In this document: positions 1 to 9,028 of the stretch, in pieces
How the letters are laid out: each line of letters starts with the position of its first letter
Numbering within the stretch: position 1 is the stretch's first letter
Source: an uncultured Eubacterium sp.
Lineage (GTDB): Bacteria; Bacillota; Clostridia; Lachnospirales; Lachnospiraceae
DNA: 32,348 nt
Assembly (NCBI GenBank): GCA_900545725.1
Contig: URAI01000020.1
Span: 1 to 32,348, forward strand
Reading direction: 5' to 3'
Translations under genes and position numbers: made by a program
Notes under the pieces: model-generated
Database searches by the model: none
Seen by the model: the letters and a program-made list of their open reading frames with translations, nothing else
What the model was told of the DNA's origin: nothing

Positions 1-9
1 CTTGTGATA

Positions 10-31
10 AAATAAGCTATCAAGCTTATTT
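10..31 (-). terminator. Candidate terminator after the aldo/keto reductase
   Basis: A perfect 9-bp inverted repeat (10-18 paired with 23-31) with a 4-nt loop starts 28 nt beyond the reductase stop. On the minus strand the second arm runs into TTTT. The stem is AT-rich with few G-C pairs, so it would be a weak terminator; the call rests on position and shape only. Confidence 0.45.
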
Positions 32-59
32 CCCACATTATCCTCATTCCTATCAACAG

Positions 60-878
60 TTAAAATTTAAAATTATCAGGATCTGAACCAAATTTATCAT
101 CTTTATTTAATGAATTAATCATGTTCATGTCATCATTATCTAATTCAAAATCGAAGACATCGTAATTGGATTCTATTCTCTCTTTATGTGTTGACTTTGG
201 AAGCACTACTATATTCCTCTGCATATTCCAGCGGAGTACAACCTGTGCAGGTGTCTTTTTATGCTTTTTTGCTATTTCATTTATTACAGGATCGCTAAGC
301 GTTCCCGCACCATTGCCTCCGAGAGGACTATATGCTTCTATGGTAATTCCAAGCTTCTGTCCATATTCGACATTTGCCACATTAGAATAATATGGATGAA
401 CTTCAATCTGATTAACTGCGGGTACAATCTCCCATACCTTACTCAATGCTTCAAGATGGTGGATATTAAAATTACTTACACCAATTGCCTTTACCCTGCC
501 ACTCTTATATATCTGCTCCATATCTTTCCATGCCTTTTCAAACCCATCGGCAGGCCAATGGATAAGATACAGGTCTATATAATCTGTCTGAAGTTTTTCA
601 AGACTTTCATCAAAAGCTTGCAAAGCTCTTCCATTACGTGTATCTTCATTCCACAACTTGGTAGTTATAAATAATTCTTCTCTTTTTATACCACATGTCC
701 TTATGGCATCTCCTACACTTTTCTCATTACCATATGCCTTAGCCGTATCTATATGACGATATCCTGCATCTATTGCCCACTTTACCGCATTGACTGTGTC
801 CTCACCATTCTCTGTTCTGAATACTCCAAGACCTACCTGTGGAATCTTAACTTTGTTATTAAATGTTATTGTCTTCAT
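60..878 (-). CDS. Aldo/keto reductase (AKR5-like, 2,5-diketo-gluconate reductase type)
   Basis: This 272-aa cytosolic protein should reduce aldehydes or ketones with NADPH. The length is typical of single-domain TIM-barrel AKRs. The catalytic tetrad is complete: D44 in RHIDTA, Y49 in KAYGNE, K74 in ITTKLW and H107 in YLIHWP. The signatures GVSNFN and NQIEVHPY follow, and the NADPH-phosphate loop PKSTHKERIESN lies near the C-terminus. The ATG start is preceded by AAAGGATGG at suitable spacing. It is a single-gene unit with an extended -10 promoter and a palindrome in the leader, bounded by terminators on both sides. The natural substrate cannot be read from sequence; methylglyoxal or sugar aldehydes are possible. 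Family assignment is firm. Confidence 0.95.
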   Translation of the reverse strand: MKTITFNNKVKIPQVGLGVFRTENGEDTVNAVKWAIDAGYRHIDTAKAYGNEKSVGDAIRTCGIKREELFITTKLWNEDTRNGRALQAFDESLEKLQTDYIDLYLIHWPADGFEKAWKDMEQIYKSGRVKAIGVSNFNIHHLEALSKVWEIVPAVNQIEVHPYYSNVANVEYGQKLGITIEAYSPLGGNGAGTLSDPVINEIAKKHKKTPAQVVLRWNMQRNIVVLPKSTHKERIESNYDVFDFELDNDDMNMINSLNKDDKFGSDPDNFKF

Positions 879-925
879 AATATCAGCACCATCCTTTATC
901 TTATATTAAAAATCAACCATTAAAA

Positions 926-945
926 CTTAGTCTATTTTGACTAAG
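926..945 (-). promoter_or_regulatory. Candidate operator palindrome in the aldo/keto reductase leader
   Basis: A perfect 7-bp inverted repeat, CTTAGTC-N6-GACTAAG, lies between the predicted promoter and the reductase ATG. The two arms are about two helical turns end to end, the usual geometry for a dimeric repressor or MerR-type regulator. No regulator gene is adjacent, so the binding protein is unknown. It could also form a small hairpin in the mRNA leader. Confidence 0.4.
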
Positions 946-983
946 CACTTCTAATTATCTGTTAATTGCTGCAATTTGAGTTT

Positions 984-992
984 ATTATATCA
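984..992 (-). promoter_or_regulatory. Extended -10 promoter of the aldo/keto reductase
   Basis: The minus strand reads TGATATAAT, an exact extended -10 (TGnTATAAT), about 105 nt upstream of the reductase start. No good -35 hexamer lies 17 nt upstream, as is common with extended -10 promoters. Transcription would start near 977 and the leader would contain the 926-945 palindrome. Confidence 0.5.
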
Positions 993-1088
993 GATATTTT
1001 ATTCAAATGGTATAACAAAATTTTATTTTTATATCTTATACCGGAAGCATAATAAAAGAGCCTGACACTATACATAGTTAATTTAAAG

Positions 1089-1139
1089 AAAAAGGCTGAA
1101 ACTTTTGTATAATAATTTCACAAAAGTTTCAGCCTTTTT
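1089..1139 (-). terminator. Strong intrinsic terminator, potentially bidirectional
   Basis: A perfect 20-bp inverted repeat (1089-1108 with 1120-1139, 11-nt loop) ends in five A/T pairs on both sides, so both strands give a G+C core followed by a U tract. It begins 10 nt after the stop of the small multidrug export gene on the minus strand and isolates that gene from the reductase downstream. Confidence 0.9.
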
Positions 1140-1149
1140 ATATTACATT

Positions 1150-1623
1150 TTAAAACGAGAATATCGCCGTAAATAATCCGGCACTTACAGCCCCCATAAT
1201 TATACCTGCAAGCAGTACTCCCAACAATACAGCAATAACGCTCTTCTTAAAGCCTATATCAAGAAAGCTCGCTGCAAGAGTTCCTGTCCATGCACCTGTT
1301 CCCGGAACAGGAATACCAACGAATAAAAGCAGCGCAAGGAATACACCTCTTCCAGCTTTCTCCTTAAGCTTGGCTCCGCCTTTATGGCCTTTTTCAATAC
1401 AGAATGTAAAGAACTTTCCTATATACTTCTTATCCCTGCCCCATTCAAGCACCTTTCTGGCAAAAAGGTATATGACAGGAACAGGAAGCATATTGCCAAT
1501 TACACATACTATATATGATGTAAGTAGAGGCATCTGCCATCCTTGTGAGATTACAATTGCTCCTCTTAATTCAATTAATGGTATCATCGATACTATAAAT
1601 ATTGCAATGTAATGCTGTAACAT
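1150..1623 (-). CDS. Small multidrug export family membrane protein (PF06695 type)
   Basis: This 157-aa integral membrane protein has four to five hydrophobic segments. It carries the conserved blocks of the family: PLIELRGAIVISQ after the first helix, GNMLPVPVIYLFARK in the second hydrophobic region, and a GIPVPGTGAWTG loop before the last helices. The family name comes from an early resistance association; transport activity of individual members is mostly unproven and I do not assign a substrate. The open frame extends six codons upstream, but GGAGG sits 6 nt before the internal ATG at 1623 and the upstream ATG has no ribosome binding site, so the shorter form is used. It has its own promoter and terminator. 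Confidence 0.85.
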   Translation of the reverse strand: MLQHYIAIFIVSMIPLIELRGAIVISQGWQMPLLTSYIVCVIGNMLPVPVIYLFARKVLEWGRDKKYIGKFFTFCIEKGHKGGAKLKEKAGRGVFLALLLFVGIPVPGTGAWTGTLAASFLDIGFKKSVIAVLLGVLLAGIIMGAVSAGLFTAIFSF

Positions 1624-1736
1624 CCTAATCCTCCATTTCACAGCTTTATGGCAAAGTCATAATCCTGCTTACCATAAAATACTTAATAAAATAATTAATA
1701 AAAGAATTACCCACCTGTAAAAATACAAGCTCTTTA

Positions 1737-1765
1737 ACTATACTGAAAAAAAACAACAAAATCAA
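1737..1765 (-). promoter_or_regulatory. Sigma-A-type promoter of the small multidrug export gene
   Basis: On the minus strand TTGATT is followed, after exactly 17 nt, by TATAGT, with a T-rich spacer. It gives a leader of about 105 nt before the GGAGG and ATG at 1623, and separates this gene from polC upstream. Confidence 0.65.
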
Positions 1766-1892
1766 GAATTTTATTATTTTTTAATATACTGAATTTTTAT
1801 TATTTTTAATGTGCTGCAGATTGCAGGCTTTTTTAATATTTTTAATGTGCATATAAACGCATCCTGCCAATTTACATCTGCTTCAATTAGTA

Positions 1893-4800
1893 CTATAAGT
1901 CGAATAAGGATAACTGGTTACTTTCAGCCATATCATTTAACAGACCGATATCCGTAAGCTTATCTATAACTGTCTGACCGATTTTTGCACGCTGTCTTAA
2001 GTCATCCTTCGATAAAAATTCACCCTTTGCCGCTGCTATCTCAATAGATTCTCCGGCTGATTCACCGACTTTACTTATAACCTTAAAGGATGGCATTATC
2101 TTTCCATCTATTACCTGAAAAGACCTTGCCTTCGCTTTGTATATATCAATTGGTGTAAAATCAAAGCCTCTTGCATACATCTCTTCAACGATTCTCATAT
2201 CCTTAAGTTCGTCCTCCTCAGTATTAGATAACTTTCCTGTAGGTGATTCACTTCTTCTTTTTCTATAGTCATTGATAAAATATTTTAATTTATCCTGCCC
2301 CATTGCCATCTTCTCGTAGTCAAATGCATTTGCCCTGATACTAAAATAAGCACAGTAATAAGCAAGCGGATAAAATACCTTACAATATGCCACACGCCAT
2401 GCCATCATAACATATGCCGCCGCATGTGCTTTCGGGAACATATATTTAATCTTTTTACATGACCATATATACCAGTCAGGGACTCCATGCTCCTTCATAG
2501 TCTTTTCATATTCAGGCGTAAGTCCCTTACCCTTTCTTACTTTCTCCATGATTGTAAATGCAAGCTCACTGTCAAGTCCCTTCTGGATGAGGTATATCAT
2601 AATATCATCTCGTGTACATATCGCCGTTGAAATAGTCGCCTGACCCGTTCTTAACAACTCCTGCGCATTACCAAGCCATACATCCGTACCATGCGAAAGT
2701 CCTGCTATACGGACGAGGTCGGAAAAATATTGTGGTTTGGTATCAATAAGCATCTGCATCGCAAAGTCTGTACCAAATTCAGGTATTCCTAATGCTCCAA
2801 GCTTACAGCCGCCGATATCATCAGGTTTAATTCCAAGTGCCGATGTATCCTTAAACAATGACATTACCTCCTTTGAATCGAGAGGAATCTCAAGCGGGTC
2901 AATTCCTGTAAGATCCTGTAACATTCGTATCATTGTCGGGTCAAGATGTCCAAGAATATCAAGCTTTAACAGGTTGTGGTCAATGCTGTGATAATCGAAA
3001 TGTGTTGTAACGATAGATGTTGACATATCATTGGCAGGATGCTGCACCGGTGTAAATGTATCTATCTCATCTCCTATCGGAAGTACGACAATTCCTCCAG
3101 GATGCTGTCCTGTAGTTCTTCTTATATCTACACAGCCTTCGGCAATCCTTTCTATCTCGTGTCTTCTCTTTACAATAGGTCTTCCAAGCTTTTCACTCTT
3201 TTCCTCAAAATATTTGTATACAAAGCCCTGTGCCGTCTTTTCAGCAACAGTACCGATTGTTCCGGCTTTAAATGTCTGTCCTTTTCCAAATATAACCTCT
3301 GTATATGCATGTGCTTTACTCTGGTATTCATTAGAAAAGTTAAGATCGATATCAGGCTCTTTATTACCCTTAAATCCCAGGAATGTCTCAAAAGGTATAT
3401 CAAATCCCATCTTATTTAACTTATGACCACACTTCGGACATATCTTATCAGGCATATCACAGCCTGCGCCTCCGGCAAATGCCTTGACTTCATCAGAATA
3501 AAAATCACTATAATAGCATTTTGGACACAGATAATGCGGACTTAGCGGATTAACCTCTGTAATACCTGCCATGGTAGCTGCAAATGAAGAACCTACTGAA
3601 CCTCTTGAACCTACAAGATAGCCATCATCATTAGATTTCCATACAAGCTTCTGTGCAATAATATACATAACAGAATAACCATTGGAAATAATTGAATTAA
3701 GTTCTCTTTCAAGTCTTTCCGTTACTATTTCAGGAAGGTCAGGTCCGTATAATTCATGCGCCCTGTCATGGCATATTTTTCGTAACATCTGGTCTGAGTT
3801 TTCAATTACAGGCGGTCTTTTATCGGGACGCACCGGATCTATATCCTCACACATATTCATTATCTTATTAGTGTTAGTTACAACTATCTCATATGCTTTA
3901 TCAGCTCCAAGATAATCAAATTCCCTAAGCATCTCTTCTGTCGTATGAAGATAAAGCGGCGGCTGGTTATCGGCATCGGCAAAGCCCTTTCCTGCCATTA
4001 TTATTCTTCTGTATATCTCATCCTCCGGATTAAGGAAATGTACATCACAGGTTGCAACAACAGGCTTGTGAAACTTAGCGCCAAGTGCTACGACTCTCCT
4101 GTTAAGATCCCTCAAATCCTCTTCGTTCTTAACATAACAGTCTTCCTTTTCAATCATAAAACGGTTGTTTCCGATAGGCTGTACTTCAAGATAATCATAG
4201 AATCCGACTATCCTTGCAATTTCAGCCTCACTTCTTCCGTTAATCATAGCACGGAACAATTCACCGGCTTCGCAGGCGCTTCCGATAATCAGACCTTCAC
4301 GATACTTATTAACCATACTCTTAGGTATCTTAGGGAATCTGTTGAAATACTTAAGATGTGACATAGATATCAGTCTGTACAAATTAATTCTTCCCATTTC
4401 ACTGGAAGCAAGTATTATACAATGGTACTGGTGAAGCTTTCGTATGGCATTATCGTCAAGCTTTCCTTCTTCATTAAGCTTATCTAATGTAAATATATCT
4501 CTTTCGGCAATTATATCAATAAGCTTTATAAATATATCTGCTGTTGCCTGCGCATCGTCAACTGCCCTGTGATGATTTTCAAGCGATACCTTTAGATGTT
4601 TTGCTAAAGTATCAAGCTTATAATTACTAAGATGTGGAACAGCAAACTGTCCTAAAAGTACTGTATCTATATATGTATAATTGGTTTTTATTCCCATCTT
4701 TTCAGCTTTATTAGTTATAAAGCTCGTATCAAATTCGGCATTATGTGCAACGAGTACAGCACCTTTACAAAAATCAAGAAACTTCGGAAGTATTTCTTCT

Positions 4801-6431
4801 ATTACAGGTGCATCCATTACCATAGAATCACTTATTCCCGTAAGATTTTCTATTCTGAAAGATATAGGTACTTTAGGATTGACAAATGAAGAAAATCTGT
4901 CTGTTATCTGACCATCCTTTATCTTAACGGCACCAATCTCAATTATCTGGTCAACTTCTGCCGAAAATCCTGTTGTCTCTAAGTCAAATACAACAAACTC
5001 ATCCTTAAATGTCTGCCCTGCCGGATTAGTTACTATCTTTTTTGTATCATCCACAAGATATGCTTCGACACCGTATATAACTTTAAAATCCAGCTTTTCC
5101 CCCTTTTTCTTATACGCACCCTTTATATCACTTATTGTATGATATGCCTCGGTAAAAGCCTGCACAACACCGTGGTCAGTTATGGCTATTGCCTTATGTC
5201 CCCACCTGATAGCCTGCTTTATTATATCCTTTGCATAAGATACACCATCCATATCACTCATCTTTGTATGACAGTGAAGCTCAACTCTTTTATTAAGTGC
5301 AAGGTCATTTCGCACTTCCCTTGTATCAGATGATTTTCTTATTCCCCATACGTTAGATATGGCTATTTCCTGATCATATCTGTCTAAGGCTGCAAGACCT
5401 TTAACCTTAATAAAATTACCTTTCTTTATAAATTCCTTTAACTCTGGAAGCTGTTCATTTCTTGCAAACATCTTAACAGTAATCGTATCTGTAAAATCAG
5501 TTATATCAAACATAAGAATAGTTTTTTCATTTCGTATCTCTTTTTCTTCTATTCTTCTAATCATTCCTGATATTACAACTTCTCCAAGCGCCGAATCGAT
5601 TGTTTCAATGGCTATAGGTTCATCATCAAAATCTCTTCCATATAACACATCATTATTAGAAGGCTTCTTAAAGTATGCATTATCCCTTGAAAATCTTTCT
5701 TTTGAAGATGTATTTTTAAATCCATCCGGGCCTTTCTTAGCATCACCTGCTGACATTTTAACCTGTGACTTTTTATTTTCACCTGTCTGCTTTTTCTTTT
5801 TTTCTGAACCCGTAATTACTGATGAACTGTCATCTGCTTCTGTCTGCATAGCCGCCTTCATTGTATTTTCAATCTGTTTTATACGAAGATTAAGCCTATG
5901 TTCATTCTCCTCCCCATAATGGCTGCCCAGCTTTTCTTTATATCTATATATTACATCTATATCAAATCCAAATCTGTTTAGAAATACCTGCTTAAAATAT
6001 TTCTGTAATGATTCTGCATAGGTGTGTGCAAGAAAGCTGTCCTCAAGTGTGATTACAAGACAATGCTCATCTTCAAATTCAAGGGTTGAATTTTTAAGAA
6101 GATTATATTCAAGGGTCCAGTACTTTTCCAGTTCAAACTGGATACTGTCATAATATGCTTCCATTACAGTAACCGGTGTATACTGCTTAGATAAATGATA
6201 ACGGTCGATTATCCTCACATCCATATTTTTCATTCTGAATATCTGTTTCTTTAGTGCATCTTCTACCTTATAGATAAGCTGTTTATTGATTAATTTGTCA
6301 CTAATAAGATAAACACGCGCCAAAGAATTCGTAGATGTCTTTGAAACGCGTGTTACCTCTGTATTAGTAAAATATACAGCTAAATCCTCAGGCAGCCTTA
6401 ATGTTTGAAATACATCAAAAAATTTTTGCAT
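1893..6431 (-). CDS. polC: DNA polymerase III alpha subunit, Gram-positive PolC type
   Basis: This is the replicative DNA polymerase with built-in 3'-5' proofreading. Domains in order in the 1512-aa protein are an N-terminal region, a Lys/Ser-rich linker (about 195-265), an OB fold (about 280-365), PHP (HCHTKMSD at 385), and a DEDDh exonuclease inserted in PHP (DLETTG at 483, HNAEFD at 563, HRAVDD at 621). The polymerase core follows, with GSRGSVGSS at 941, a four-Cys zinc site (C969, C972, C998, C1001) and DIDLNF with catalytic aspartates at 1027 and 1029. The last residues QLSLF are a beta-clamp binding motif. It is slightly longer than the B. subtilis enzyme. GAGGT lies 8 nt before the ATG, and it is the last gene of the uppS cluster, 23 nt after ispG. 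Confidence 0.98.
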   Translation of the reverse strand: MQKFFDVFQTLRLPEDLAVYFTNTEVTRVSKTSTNSLARVYLISDKLINKQLIYKVEDALKKQIFRMKNMDVRIIDRYHLSKQYTPVTVMEAYYDSIQFELEKYWTLEYNLLKNSTLEFEDEHCLVITLEDSFLAHTYAESLQKYFKQVFLNRFGFDIDVIYRYKEKLGSHYGEENEHRLNLRIKQIENTMKAAMQTEADDSSSVITGSEKKKKQTGENKKSQVKMSAGDAKKGPDGFKNTSSKERFSRDNAYFKKPSNNDVLYGRDFDDEPIAIETIDSALGEVVISGMIRRIEEKEIRNEKTILMFDITDFTDTITVKMFARNEQLPELKEFIKKGNFIKVKGLAALDRYDQEIAISNVWGIRKSSDTREVRNDLALNKRVELHCHTKMSDMDGVSYAKDIIKQAIRWGHKAIAITDHGVVQAFTEAYHTISDIKGAYKKKGEKLDFKVIYGVEAYLVDDTKKIVTNPAGQTFKDEFVVFDLETTGFSAEVDQIIEIGAVKIKDGQITDRFSSFVNPKVPISFRIENLTGISDSMVMDAPVIEEILPKFLDFCKGAVLVAHNAEFDTSFITNKAEKMGIKTNYTYIDTVLLGQFAVPHLSNYKLDTLAKHLKVSLENHHRAVDDAQATADIFIKLIDIIAERDIFTLDKLNEEGKLDDNAIRKLHQYHCIILASSEMGRINLYRLISMSHLKYFNRFPKIPKSMVNKYREGLIIGSACEAGELFRAMINGRSEAEIARIVGFYDYLEVQPIGNNRFMIEKEDCYVKNEEDLRDLNRRVVALGAKFHKPVVATCDVHFLNPEDEIYRRIIMAGKGFADADNQPPLYLHTTEEMLREFDYLGADKAYEIVVTNTNKIMNMCEDIDPVRPDKRPPVIENSDQMLRKICHDRAHELYGPDLPEIVTERLERELNSIISNGYSVMYIIAQKLVWKSNDDGYLVGSRGSVGSSFAATMAGITEVNPLSPHYLCPKCYYSDFYSDEVKAFAGGAGCDMPDKICPKCGHKLNKMGFDIPFETFLGFKGNKEPDIDLNFSNEYQSKAHAYTEVIFGKGQTFKAGTIGTVAEKTAQGFVYKYFEEKSEKLGRPIVKRRHEIERIAEGCVDIRRTTGQHPGGIVVLPIGDEIDTFTPVQHPANDMSTSIVTTHFDYHSIDHNLLKLDILGHLDPTMIRMLQDLTGIDPLEIPLDSKEVMSLFKDTSALGIKPDDIGGCKLGALGIPEFGTDFAMQMLIDTKPQYFSDLVRIAGLSHGTDVWLGNAQELLRTGQATISTAICTRDDIMIYLIQKGLDSELAFTIMEKVRKGKGLTPEYEKTMKEHGVPDWYIWSCKKIKYMFPKAHAAAYVMMAWRVAYCKVFYPLAYYCAYFSIRANAFDYEKMAMGQDKLKYFINDYRKRRSESPTGKLSNTEEDELKDMRIVEEMYARGFDFTPIDIYKAKARSFQVIDGKIMPSFKVISKVGESAGESIEIAAAKGEFLSKDDLRQRAKIGQTVIDKLTDIGLLNDMAESNQLSLFDL

Positions 6432-6454
6432 CTCAATCTACCTCACTATATATT

Positions 6455-7510
6455 TTATCTGTTCCAGTTATCAAGCTCATATTTTAATGTTGATAAAAGC
6501 TCTTCTTCAGGAACTTTTTTAATTATCTCACCATGTTTTATTAAAACTCCGCAGCCATCACCGCCTGCAATACCAAGATCTGCCTCCTTAGCTTCTCCTG
6601 GACCATTTACCACACAGCCCATTACAGCAAGTTTAATATCAAGGTCATATTCTGAAACCATATTCTCAACCTGACCTGCCAGCTTAATAAGATCGATTCT
6701 TGTCCGTCCGCAGGTAGGACATGATACAACCTCTATACCTCCTTTTCTTAAGCCAAGTGTCTTTAATATTATCTTAGCTGCTTCAACTTCCTTTACCGGA
6801 TTATCTGTAAGAGATACTCTTATTGTATCACCAATTCCTTCATTTAATATAAGGCCAAGACCTATTGATGACTTAATGCTTCCTGAAAATGCTGTTCCTG
6901 ATTCGGTTATTCCAACGTGGAGAGGATAATTTAACTTCTGTGCTATAAGCTTATGTGCATTGACACACATCATTACATCGGATGATTTAATACTTACAAC
7001 AAGATTATCATATCCCATATCTTCTATAATACGAACCTTATCGATTGCGCTTTCAACAATTCCCTCTGCTGTTACACCATGATATTTTTCAACGAGCTCT
7101 TTTTCAAGAGAACCACTGTTTACACCTACTCTTATAGGAATATTCATCTGCTTTGCAACATCAACAACAGCTTTAATCTTATCCCTGCTGCCTATATTGC
7201 CCGGATTAATTCTTATCTTATCAGCCCCATTTTCCATCGCCGCTATAGCCATCTTATAATCAAAATGTATATCTGCAACAAGTGGAATATGAATCTGTTT
7301 TTTAATCTCTTTTATTGAATGTGCAGCTTCAATAGTTGGAACTGTACATCTGATAATATCGCAGCCTGCCTTTTCAAGCTCTAATATCTGTGCCACCGTT
7401 GCCTGCGTATCCTCTGTATGTGTATTAGTCATTGACTGTATAAGCACAGGACTTCCACCACCAATGACTCTGTTACCAATATTGACCCTTTTCGTATGTT
7501 CCCTATACAT
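6455..7510 (-). CDS. ispG: 4-hydroxy-3-methylbut-2-enyl diphosphate synthase
   Basis: IspG (GcpE) is the penultimate enzyme of the MEP isoprenoid pathway. It converts MEcPP to HMBPP using a [4Fe-4S] cluster in the cytosol. The 351-aa protein has the TIM-barrel N-terminal part (VADIHFDYK, KIRINPGNI) and the cluster ligands SCPTCGR (C264, C267), C299 in MGCVVNGPGE and E306. It is the short bacterial two-domain form. An in-frame ATG lies four codons upstream but lacks a ribosome binding site; GGAG stands 7 nt before the ATG chosen here. It starts 14 nt after the rseP stop. The same cluster holds dxr, another MEP enzyme, and uppS, which consumes the pathway's product. Confidence 0.97.
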   Translation of the reverse strand: MYREHTKRVNIGNRVIGGGSPVLIQSMTNTHTEDTQATVAQILELEKAGCDIIRCTVPTIEAAHSIKEIKKQIHIPLVADIHFDYKMAIAAMENGADKIRINPGNIGSRDKIKAVVDVAKQMNIPIRVGVNSGSLEKELVEKYHGVTAEGIVESAIDKVRIIEDMGYDNLVVSIKSSDVMMCVNAHKLIAQKLNYPLHVGITESGTAFSGSIKSSIGLGLILNEGIGDTIRVSLTDNPVKEVEAAKIILKTLGLRKGGIEVVSCPTCGRTRIDLIKLAGQVENMVSEYDLDIKLAVMGCVVNGPGEAKEADLGIAGGDGCGVLIKHGEIIKKVPEEELLSTLKYELDNWNR

Positions 7511-7524
7511 ATAAATCTCCATTT

Positions 7525-9027
7525 CTAAAATAAACCGCTTATATCCTTAAATAACACATATACCATAAGTATCATAAGAAGAACCATTCCAACAAAATGA
7601 ACCATTCCCTCGTGCTCTTTCTTAACAGGCTTTCCCCTTACTGCTTCTATTATTAAAAAGATAAGTCTGCCACCATCAAGTGCCGGAATTGGTACAAGGT
7701 TCATTATACCTAAGTTTGCCGAAATCATCATAGCAAGATTAATTGCATTAAGAAATACATAAAATGCCCCGTCAGCCTTACTTTCTTCCATAATTGAAGA
7801 TATGGTACTTACTGTTCCTACTGGTCCCATAAGATCATTAACACCAGTCTGCCCTGTAAACATCATACCAAGGCTTTTTATAACGGTCTTAATTACATAG
7901 CTGACTTCGTGAAAAGAATAACGGATAACTCCACCAAGTGATGTCTTTTGTCTTATGCCATAGCTTACAAAACCTGTATTATATGCTTCTGATTCTACAA
8001 GCTCTGGTATAACCTTTAAGTTATGCTCTTCACCATTTCTTACAACAACGATATCTACCTCAGCTCCCTGCGTCTGTGATACTATTTCTGAAAGCTGCGT
8101 ACCTGTCTCAAGCTCTGTTCCATTGACCGACTTAATAACGTCATTGCTCTTAATTCCAGCTTTCTCTGCCGGCGACTGTGCATTAACCGAATTAACTACT
8201 CTGTCTGTAGAGATTGTAATACCTAATTTATATGCTTTAGATGTGCTGTACTGCGGTGTAAGTGTTGTTGTATACTTCTGACCATCTCTTTCATAAGTAA
8301 TATTCATTGTCTTAGCCGCATGGTAGTATCGGTAAAATGAATATTCTCTGGCAAAAGTAATATTTTCTCCGTTTACTTTTACAATTCTGTCGCCTTCCTG
8401 TAATCCGGCTTCTGTTGCTGGTGAATTATCATATACTTTATCAACTGTACACGGATCATAACCTGTAGAGCCTACAACTATCAAAGCAAGAATAAATGCT
8501 AACAGAAAATTAAAGAATGGTCCTGCTGCGATTATTGCTATTCTTGACCATACTGATTTGTTGGCAAAGGACTTTGATTCATCATATCCTGCTTTTAAAA
8601 GGCGTTCCTTTTCTGCCATATCAGATGACTTCTTCTGTGTGGCTTCCTTATCTTTAATATCGGAAATATTCTTAACTTTAATGCCCGATGCTTCTGATAT
8701 ATTCTGTGTCCTGTCATCCTCTCCGGCATTGCCTTCAGCCTTATCCCCACCAGGCACACTGCCGTCAGCTTCATCGTCCTCATCATCTCTATCAAGAGGA
8801 TCATCTATAAAATCCTGACCCAGCATTACACATGCACCGCCAAATGGAAGCAGTCTTAAAGAATATTCTGTTCCGCCCTTTTTAAACTTAATAATCTTAG
8901 GTCCGAAACCAATGAAAAATTCTGTAACTTCAACTCCATTTGCCTTAGCTATAATAAAATGTCCAAACTCATGTATAATTACAATTATACTAAGTATTAA
9001 AATAGCTGCAATAATATTTAATACCAA
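7525..9027 (-). CDS. rseP: RseP/RasP-type site-2 intramembrane zinc metalloprotease
   Basis: This 500-aa membrane protease should cut transmembrane anti-sigma factors or signal-peptide remnants within the bilayer. With the start used here, the first helix carries the zinc motif HEFGH at about residue 19 and the last helices carry NLVPIPALDGGR, which supplies the third ligand (D about 451). Two PDZ-like units follow each other (about 195-255 and 275-345). Between the first helix and the second is a long acidic, low-complexity insert (about 76-160). I chose the TTG at 9027 because AGGTGG lies 4 nt before it and the product begins directly with the hydrophobic helix; an earlier TTG at 9045 lies inside dxr without a binding site. 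It starts one base after the dxr stop. The substrate is unknown. Confidence 0.93.
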   Translation of the reverse strand: MVLNIIAAILILSIIVIIHEFGHFIIAKANGVEVTEFFIGFGPKIIKFKKGGTEYSLRLLPFGGACVMLGQDFIDDPLDRDDEDDEADGSVPGGDKAEGNAGEDDRTQNISEASGIKVKNISDIKDKEATQKKSSDMAEKERLLKAGYDESKSFANKSVWSRIAIIAAGPFFNFLLAFILALIVVGSTGYDPCTVDKVYDNSPATEAGLQEGDRIVKVNGENITFAREYSFYRYYHAAKTMNITYERDGQKYTTTLTPQYSTSKAYKLGITISTDRVVNSVNAQSPAEKAGIKSNDVIKSVNGTELETGTQLSEIVSQTQGAEVDIVVVRNGEEHNLKVIPELVESEAYNTGFVSYGIRQKTSLGGVIRYSFHEVSYVIKTVIKSLGMMFTGQTGVNDLMGPVGTVSTISSIMEESKADGAFYVFLNAINLAMMISANLGIMNLVPIPALDGGRLIFLIIEAVRGKPVKKEHEGMVHFVGMVLLMILMVYVLFKDISGLF

Positions 9028-9028
9028 T

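Noticed and set aside
1805..1835. Small hairpin (CTGCA-GAT-TGCAG) after polC followed by T runs
   Set aside because: The stem is only 5 bp, and the T run that follows directly is on the plus strand where no gene ends. On the minus strand it is not followed by a U tract, so I do not call a polC terminator.
3031..3426. Plus-strand open frames of about 130 codons inside polC
   Set aside because: They overlap highly conserved PolC coding sequence, lack ribosome binding sites and give low-complexity Ser/Ile/Leu-rich products typical of antisense shadows.
8558..8818. Plus-strand open frame opposite the acidic insert of rseP
   Set aside because: It is the complement of the Asp/Glu/Ser-rich insert, giving a Ser/Leu-rich product with no binding site. 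It reflects biased codons, not a gene.
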